From contig MNCI01006052.1 of the NCBI GenBank assembly GCA_015680685.1, positions 2,840-29,443 of the forward strand: 26,604 nucleotides of DNA, written 5' to 3'. Positions within the stretch are counted from its first letter, which is position 1, and every line of letters starts with the position of its first letter. The DNA is from Gnetum montanum (lineage: Eukaryota > Streptophyta > Gnetopsida > Gnetales > Gnetaceae). The notes under the pieces are model-generated. The model ran no database searches, was not told the DNA's origin, and saw nothing but the letters and a program-made list of their open reading frames with translations. Positions 20,031 through 26,604 of the stretch are shown here, piece by piece. The translations under genes were made by a program, and so were the position numbers.

Positions 20031-22322
20031 AGGAACTTGAACTTTCTGAGAACCATCTGAGTAGCCCTGTTCCACATCAGTTGGGCAAACTTTCTTCCCT
20101 TGAGTACCTTGATTTGAGCACCAATTCTCTCCAAGGCACTCTTCCTAGCTCTCTCATGAACTGCACTTCTCTCACAGACTTATATTTAGATGACAATGAG
20201 TTTGAAGGAACGCTGCCACCATCGATAGGAAGACTGAATAAATTGCAAGAGCTCAATCTTGCAGTGAACTTCTTCAGGGGAAGCATTCCAAAGTCCATGG
20301 CCAACCTTACTTCTTTGACATTCCTGGATCTGAATTTTAACAGTATGCAAGGTACTCTCCCTGCCTATATCTCTACCTTCTCAAAATTAAAATATCTGTA
20401 TCTAGCAAATAATCAATTCTCCGGAGCGATACCAGCCTCATGGATGAACACATCGTTGCTTATAGAATTAGAGATTAAAGACAACTCTTTGCAAGGAACC
20501 CTTCCTAACTGGCTCGGCAATCTTTCTCAGTTGCAATGGCTTCACTTGGGTCACAACAACTTTACAAGTGAGGGAATCAACTCTGATCAACCGATTCCCA
20601 TTTTAAAAGCCCTCTTCAGTTGTAGGCGGTTGAAGTACTTAAATATGGGATACATAAATTTACGAGGAATTTTACCTTCCAACATTGGTTCTCACTGGCC
20701 AAATCTTGAACAACTATTTTTATATGGCAATACCATCTATGGCAGAGTTCCCTGCAGCATGGGAAACCTGTCATCACTTTATCAGCTTGAGTTGAAAGAA
20801 AATGTTTTAAATGGCAACATCCCTTCACAGATAGGGAAGATGAGTTCTATTCAGTATATCGATCTCAGTCACAACCAACTGCAAGGCAACATTCCAAGTG
20901 AACTGGCTCTTGCAAACACCACTCTTACTTACCTTTATCTCCAGCACAATAATTTATTGGGGCCCATTTCTCCCACAATAGGTGAGTTGGCAAATCTGCG
21001 TAATCTGAGCCTGAGTATGAACTCATTTGCTGGGAAAATTCCTCCAGAGATGGGTAAATGTTGGCTACTGGAAGATCTGGATCTTTCAGCAAACAACTTG
21101 TCCTGAGAAATCCCACCAGAGGTTGCTGGACTAAAACATATTATATTTGGATTCAACTTGTCCAGAAATGCTTTAACAGGGAGAGTGCCTGACGATATAG
21201 GAGGTATGCTGATGGCCCTGTATATTGATCTCTCCAATAACCATCTATCAGGGAACATTGGCATTCACATTGTAGAATGGTTAAATGCAGTGGAGGTCAA
21301 TCTCTCTTTCAACAACTTCACTGGAAATCTGCCAGAAAAAATTGGTTACAAGTTAACAGAGCTTCAAAACATGGATCTCTCCTGTAATTCTTTCTCAGGA
21401 GCAGTGCCCGAGTCATTGTCCAACCTTTCTTATCTACAGTTTTTGAATTTCTCCTACAATAATTTTGAAGGACGCATACCCTGTAGACAGGGCATATTTA
21501 AGAATCTCAGTGAACGGTCTTTCACTGAAAATTATTTGCTATGTGGTGGATGCTTTGGTCTCATGGAATGCAAGATGGGAAAACACCATACTTCTCACAA
21601 GTTGAGCATTCTCAAAGTACTGCTGATAATCATCACCTCCTTGTGTGGGGTTCTTCTTCTGGGTCTTTCCATCTGGATCTTATTGAGAAAGTGGAACAGT
21701 TTGAAATCAACTTCATTTTTAGTCCTCAACCTCCAGAATCCATTCATGAAATTATCAATGGAAGATTTACAAAGAGCCACCCAATGTTTTAGTGCAGCTA
21801 ACTTAATTGGCCAAGGAAGGTATGGGAAGGTCTATTATGAAACATTAAGCCAGGGGCAACGAGTAGCCATTAAGGTATTCTTACCCTTAAATGAAAACAG
21901 CTCTGAAACCAGTTTCAGGAAGGAATGTCAGGTATTGGGAAAGTTGCGCCACAGGAACCTTATCAGGATTTTAACTGTGGTTTATTCTGGTGATTTCAAA
22001 GCCATAGTCATGCCATATATGAGCAATGGTTCTCTTCATTCACTTCTCTATGATCAACATGAAGGAAAATTCAGATCATTATGTTTGGAAATGAGGCTAC
22101 GCATATTGAAAGAGTTAGCTGAGGCACTCAATTATCTCCATCATGATTGCAGCACAACAGTAATTCACTGTGATGTTAAACCACATAATGTGTTGCTAGA
22201 TGAAGACATGACAGTGAAGCTTTCTGATTTTGGCATAGCCCATTTTGTGGCACAGCAGTCAGCATGTGCACAATTTTCCACATCAGATGCAATCAAGGGC
22301 ACTCTGGGATATGTTGCTCCTG

Positions 22323-22451
22323 GTATATATTTATATATTCAACTAACGTTTTAGCCATGTTTTGGTAATTTTAATATTTGAGGGTTATTTATCATTTACC
22401 TTTAACTGTATATCTCTAGTAATATATTGCTGCTGCTTGTTATTGAGGTAG
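22323..22451 (+). other. Kinase-domain intron (129 bp)
   Basis: It starts GTATAT and ends GTAG. Splicing joins ...VAP plus G to AG TAC GGA, giving the expected VAPEYG motif with the codon for Glu (APE motif) split after its first base. An intron within the kinase domain is usual for subfamily XII receptors. The intron is AT-rich and contains in-frame stops (from 22352), so reading through would truncate the kinase. Confidence 0.88.
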
Positions 22452-23135
22452 AGTACGGAATTGGAGGGGAGCTATCCATTAAAGGAGATGTTTATAGCTT
22501 TGGAGTGGTAATGTTAGAAGTCATGACCAGAACAGAACCCACACATGATATGTTTGGTCCTCATCTCACATTGCCAGATTGGGTGTCTGCGGTGTTTCAG
22601 ACAACTATAGAAGGGGAAAAAGTAAAGAGAATTAAAGGTATTTTAATGAGAGCAAATGACAGAAGTGAAGGGATTGAAATTCAGAAAGAAAAAGATTTAG
22701 AGGCAGTTGAAGGTATACTGAGAGTAGCCCTGATTTGCACAAGCAAAAATGTTGTATTGAGGCCATCCATGAAAGAAGTGGAGTCGGTTTTGTCCATGAT
22801 ATACAATTCATACACATCTTTGTCATTCACAATTGATGTTGAAAATCGGCTTGGAATTCCCTTCAATAATTTGGATGAAGTGGTAAAGAAAGTTGAAACA
22901 CAGCGACCACTGAACAACTATGGGAAAGCAGAAATACAAGAGGTATCATCCAGCATAACTTTTTAATGATTTTGCTTTTGCTTTGCTTGCATCTTTGACC
23001 ACAAAAGTTTCAGCTTCCCAATAGTAAACAGTATCAGTTGTTAAAAGTTTTACTTTCTTCTCATGAACTTCTTTTTATGTAGAACCTAATTTTTCCCTAG
23101 CAGAATGCTAATATTTCTGGTTACTGAGATTTGTT

Positions 23136-23141
23136 AATAAA
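23136..23141 (+). terminator. Candidate poly(A) signal of the receptor kinase
   Basis: This AATAAA lies in a T-rich context about 170 bases after the stop codon. It was assigned by position only. Confidence 0.35.
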
Positions 23142-24140
23142 TTTTACTATAGAAATTTTTCACTCGATACACTAAAGTAAATAGCAGATCTGGCAAGTTG
23201 GCAAAGGAAGAAAAATTTTTTCAAAGGGAAAGGAAAACTTACATACTGTTACCTGNATGATCTTTTCGTATTTCACTTTAAATCAGACTGAATGCATTAG
23301 TTGTAGCCGGGTTAACTTTATCTCATGCCTTTACTATTTTATTTATTAATGCCTTTAAGAGACATGATATGTTTGAATTTCTGATTCAATTCATGTTCAC
23401 TGTTCTTTAAAGCCGTTAACTTGAAGTTTAAAACTTTTGATGAATATTCACTTGAGCAGAGAAAAATTCTTGCCATGAATTTTAAAAAAAATAATGCATA
23501 TTTCTAGCCAGGAAGTAATTGATGAAATAAGACTAAATAAAAAAACAATTTATTCAAAACATAGCATGGGAACACTAAATGATTTTACAAAGTTGAACTT
23601 TAAGAAACAGTGTTAAAATGTAACAATAGTATTACCAAGAGATAATATCATAGTGTTGTAAAGGTGGTTATTTTATCAGCATAGTATCATCTTGGTGTGA
23701 GCGTCTTGTCGTCTAAAGCATCACTTTTGTGCATGGATTAGTGATATAAAAGCATGAAAGACTCCCCAAAGAACATGCGAAAAAAATGTATCACAATGCT
23801 CAAATTGCACCTTCATCAAAATCTTTTTTTTTGTATTTTGTGCAATTTCTATCTTTTAAATATGTAAGTTTTGTTATTTGATGATGCTTTTAATTGAAGC
23901 AAATAATGAAACCAAGCAAAATTTAATGGCTCATGGTACATTGTAATAAATTTGATAGCAAAATTTAGGGACTTTTTAATTTTTTTAAAAATATAATATT
24001 ACTACATTTCACTCTTAAAAAATGTGTTTTTGTGAGAGAGGTCTCAAGGTAGTGGTTCCCCTGGTTCCTCCCCATAGTTCAAGGGCCATGGAACACTCTA
24101 ATGTTCCCTTAAGTGCCACTGGAGTGTTAAAAAACCCATC

Positions 24141-24163
24141 CTAGCTTGGTAGTACCAAGCTAG
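24141..24163. repeat. Perfect 23-nt palindrome next to LTR C
   Basis: CTAGCTTGGTA and TACCAAGCTAG are exact reverse complements around a single G at 24152. It ends 15 bases before the outer end of LTR C. It is not part of the LTR, because the other LTRs of the family do not carry it. Confidence 0.7.
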
Positions 24164-24178
24164 TAGTAGGACACCTAA

Positions 24179-25115
24179 TGAACGACGAGGTACCCCTACA
24201 CTCAACCATACGAATACAAGCATTTCATGCACGATCCGGTCAAATTCCAAGGACTAAGTGCTTATGCACCCTAGTGGAACAAGGATGGGTTGGTTGATCA
24301 TTGTCTTCCCAAGCTTACCTATATGTCACGATTGTATGGTTAAGTAACCTTGAGGCATATAATTTCCATAGCTTTTATGTTTTTATGTCCTACGCTAGTA
24401 GGGAAGGAGAGAGAGATAATTAAGTGACTAATTTAACTTAACTACTGATTAACTAAGCTTTAACTAATCCTAACACCAATATCTGTTCTCACTTGCCGTA
24501 CACATCGTGAACCAGCGCAAGACTACTAGGATTACCAAACGCTAATCATTACCAAGTTACCAAGTGTTACATGCATGCTCGAAGTGATTGTACTATCTAA
24601 TTTAATGATTTGGTTAATTGATCAAAATGAATTGCTTCACTAATAATATAAATGTAAAGTGCATAAAATAAAATAAAATAAACTAAATGCATAAGAAAAT
24701 AAAATAAAATAAATGTGTAAGAAAACAAATCTCAAGTGCTACAAGGATGAATCAAAGAGCTCGTCTTTATTGCTGTATACAAGGTGTGCTCAGGTACACA
24801 ATGCTCGAATAAAGATCTATCCACACTTTGACCTCCTGCTGTGGGCACTTAGAAAATACTCTAACTTTCAAACAGACTACAAGAGTTTCGCTACTTGAGT
24901 GCTGAAAAACTCCCTTCCAATTGTGCGCTTGGGCACTGTATTTATAGACTTGGGAGAAACTACTCTAATAATTAGAGTAACCACTCTAATAATTAGAATA
25001 ACTGCTAAAGAAATTGCTAAAGTAATCACTCTAATAATTAGAATAACTACTAAAGAAACCGCTAGAGTAACGACTCTAATAATTAGAATAACTACTAGAA
25101 TAATCGCTCTTATCA
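24179..25115 (-). repeat. 3' LTR of element C (about 937 bp)
   Basis: In element sense it starts TGATAAGAG at 25115 and ends CGTTCA at 24179. TATAAATA is at 24946-24939 and AATAAA at 24771-24766. The U5 end (24181-24400) matches LTRs A and B closely. The U3 end differs: it has a 45-bp tandem array instead of the GATATC palindromes. An A-rich AAATAA repeat lies at about 24663-24715. Confidence 0.8.
24962..25110. repeat. 45-bp tandem array in U3 of LTR C
   Basis: Units start at 24962 (short), 24983, 25028 and 25073, with an exact 45-bp spacing between the last three. Each unit carries CTCTAATAATTAGARTAAC, whose core CTCTAATAATTAGAG is almost palindromic. The array occupies the place of the CGCGATATCGCG array of LTR A, between the LTR start and the TATA box. 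Open frames on both strands here are by-products of the repeat. Confidence 0.8.
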
Positions 25116-25123
25116 TACCCCCA
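25116..25123 (-). other. Polypurine tract of element C
   Basis: The minus strand reads TGGGGGTA immediately before the LTR start, the same as in element B. Confidence 0.7.
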
Positions 25124-25380
25124 TGATTGAATGAAAACTCGTCCTTAAGTTCCTTATAAAATATTGGAAAGGTATGGGATTATTGATTAACTGACAACTG
25201 GTGATGGAATGGGATGATAGGCTCAACATGCCCAGTGAACGGATCAATAAGCATATTACAACATTAGTGTTCATAATCATTGTGGTGAACACTTGTACAT
25301 AAATGACATCCAAGCCTTTATTTGGTAGCTTGAAGAGAAAGAGAGAAAGAGAAAGAAGATGGAGCATGTTGCCACTAATG

Positions 25381-25590
25381 CTAAGATTGCGCCTTTCGTT
25401 GTTTACCCATAGCCATACCACCAAACTTGCTCCTTTCATAAATGTTCCAGTTTCGGTCCATCCTAAGTGCTTCCTCCAAGCCCAGTCCATTATTTGTATG
25501 ATCGCCATCTGTACACACAACACAGTCACAAATGAGCAAGGATACATAATCCACAATGTAGTTGATACCTTGCCTCGATATGAAGTGCAT
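25381..25590 (-). CDS. Possible small 3' ORF of element C (69 residues)
   Basis: It begins MHFISRQGINYIVDY and includes VVCTDGDHTN, EEALRMD and GKQRKAQS. It lies in the non-coding-looking 3' region between integrase and polypurine tract. The matching frame in element B (12414-12650) is recognisable but broken by stops and a one-base loss. No family is recognised, no signal or membrane segment is evident, and the length is small, so a chance frame cannot be excluded. An overlapping minus-strand frame of 147 residues (25556-25113) is not supported by the element B copy. Confidence 0.25.
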   Translation of the reverse strand: MHFISRQGINYIVDYVSLLICDCVVCTDGDHTNNGLGLEEALRMDRNWNIYERSKFGGMAMGKQRKAQS

Positions 25591-26604
25591 TAGCTAACTT
25601 GTGGTTATGGCAGAAAATGGTTCGGAGATTTATCACTGGCAACTACCCAAGGTGTAGGGGTTAGGCAATTAGTAAAATGGAAAAAATTGAAAAATTTGTG
25701 TCAGGGCCCCCACGACTAAGAGTGAACCTCCAGTAGCTTTAAGATGGAAAAACATGAGGAACAAGAAAGATTAAAAATATCAATGACAATGCTAATAAAC
25801 TGGATGTCATGAATGGGGATGAAATAAGAAATCATTGATTGTAGGAAATTTTTAAAGGAAAGAAGTTAATAATTGCACCAAAAAGAAATGCCAGTGGGTC
25901 CTCCCCAAAGCAAGCTCATGTCCTTTATGCCCTAACAAACCCACAAACCAAAGAGTCCGTAGGCTCTAGGAATGTCATTTGGAAGCAAGTGTTAAAAACT
26001 TACCCATAAGAATTCACCAAAGAAAAACAATGCATCAACCTAGAATGGACTAATGATAAAATTGGCAATGAGGTGGAAAATGGGAAGAAAGATGGAGAGG
26101 AGAGAATGTAATGGAATCCGAAGAACAAGGTTGTGTAAAGCCCCTTGTATATTTCATCATTAAGATAACTAAGTAGAACTCATCCCAAATCTAGACTCAA
26201 ACCAACCACATTCAATGACCTTGCATCAATACACTTGGCCAATCCATCCTCTTGAAGCAACAATAATGCTTCCACAAAGAGTCACCACCATTCTAAGGAG
26301 AGCGAGATGGAGAAGCACAAAGGACCTTAGTTAGAGAGAACCTTCAGGCATGGGTAACATGTCTTTCCAATTCCATAACTAGTGCTTGTAGCCCATATTA
26401 CTTTATTATGTCTAAGTGGTGTGCTTTGAATTCTCACTTTCTTTTTTTTTTTTTGCATGAGAACCACACCATGCAAAGACTTATTTTTATTCACTAAGCT
26501 TCCTAATTTTTGAACAATGTCAAAATGGCAGAAAACCCAAGAAAAAGCATCCAAGGACCCAAGAGAATGGCTAGCACAAATGCATCGAATCCCCTTGAAG
26601 TCAC

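Larger units (their letters stand above)
18184..22966 (+). pseudogene. LRR receptor-like kinase, subfamily XII type, with one frameshift and one nonsense codon
   Basis: This is a plasma-membrane receptor kinase related to the FLS2/EFR/Xa21 group, whose members sense extracellular ligands; the ligand here is unknown. ATG 18184 opens a clean signal peptide (residues 1-25, ending HHVAA). Then come an LRRNT domain with CNFTGVQC, about 42 LRRs of 24 residues (motif LxxLxLxxNxLxGxIPxxLGxL), a Cys-rich cap, and one membrane helix (about 1142-1167, 21608-21685). Kinase motifs are intact: GQGRYG (1209-1214), VAIK Lys (about 1230), HCD in place of HRD (1328-1330, so non-RD) and DFG (1348-1350). Exons are 18184-22322 and 22452-22966. 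Two lesions occur: one extra A near 19177 (residue about 331) and TGA at 21104-21106 (residue 974, where LSGEIPP is expected). Apart from these, about 1,550 codons stay open. It is a recent pseudogene, null allele or sequencing error. Confidence 0.92.
22967..24178. other. 3' flank of the receptor kinase; no gene found
   Basis: AT-rich spacer. AATAAA at 23136-23141, about 170 bases after the stop, is the best candidate for poly(A) signalling of the kinase transcript. One undetermined base (N) is at 23256. Close to the right end are an inverted pair AACACTC/GAGTGTT (24092-24098 and 24122-24128) and the perfect palindrome at 24141-24163. No protein similarity was seen. Confidence 0.5.
24179..26604 (-). 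mobile_element. Ty3/gypsy retrotransposon C, 3' end only (partial)
   Basis: On the minus strand, the window edge enters the 3' internal region (26604 to 25116), followed by a polypurine tract and the 3' LTR (25115 to 24179). The internal part aligns, inverted, with 11387-12880 of element B; for example the window ends in the complement of GTGACTTCAAGGGGATTCG found at 11387. No primer-binding site follows the LTR at 24178, which confirms that this is the 3' LTR. The coding region lies beyond the right edge. Confidence 0.85.

Noticed and set aside
18658-20304. Several minus-strand open frames of 66-99 residues inside the kinase gene
   Set aside because: They are antisense shadows of the repetitive LRR coding sequence and recur only because the 432-bp block recurs.
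22427-22451. Upstream start MLLLVIEV for the second kinase exon as a separate gene
   Set aside because: The 129-bp GT-AG intron joins the two parts exactly at the VAPEYG motif, so it is exon 2 of the same gene.
24877-25126. Open frames on both strands encoding repeated LIIRVTT / IIRVVT words
   Set aside because: They are produced by the 45-bp tandem array in LTR C, whose length is a multiple of three. No real protein is indicated.

Overview
This is nuclear DNA from a seed plant with a repeat-rich genome. The evidence is Ty3/gypsy retrotransposons with a tRNA-Asp-type primer-binding site, a plant LRR receptor-like kinase of the non-RD subfamily XII (FLS2/EFR/Xa21-like) type, GT-AG splicing and AT-rich spacers. 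Old, decayed elements and long spacers would fit a gymnosperm, but nothing seen here proves that. I found no bacterial, organellar, CRISPR or rRNA sequence.

Layout. (1) 1-1183: the 5' end (leader, primer-binding site, 5' LTR) of a minus-strand gypsy element A that continues off the left edge. (2) 1184-3798: AT-rich spacer with tRNA-like (pol III promoter-like) fragments and a patch of short inverted repeats. (3) 3799-13693: a complete but dead plus-strand element B of the same family. It has both LTRs, a 5-bp target-site duplication (ATGTG), a primer-binding site, decayed gag, protease, RT, RNase H and integrase, a roughly 1.9-kb 3' region and a polypurine tract. (4) 13740-14935 and 16805-17890: two blocks of a degenerate tandem repeat with a period of about 220-310 bp. 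Each block is followed by a copy of the same 5' flank of the kinase gene; only the second copy still leads into a kinase. (5) 18184-22966: the receptor kinase gene, two exons, about 42 LRRs, with one frameshift and one nonsense codon. (6) 22967-24178: its 3' flank. (7) 24179-26604: the 3' LTR and 3' internal region of a minus-strand element C, continuing off the right edge.

The only cellular gene is the receptor kinase, whose family acts as plasma-membrane sensors in immunity or development. Its kinase motifs and splice sites are intact, while the ectodomain has two breaks, so it is a young pseudogene, a null allele or a draft-sequence artefact (the window contains an N at 23256). The ectodomain carries a 432-bp (6-LRR) block repeated in tandem. 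Elements B and C lie in opposite orientation and bracket the kinase locus with related inverted sequence of more than 2 kb.

I did not find a convincing new biological system. The best leads are the amplified LRR block, the ghost promoter duplicate, the exchange of palindromic U3 modules between LTR variants, and the loss of catalytic residues in element B through changes that look like G-to-A transitions.
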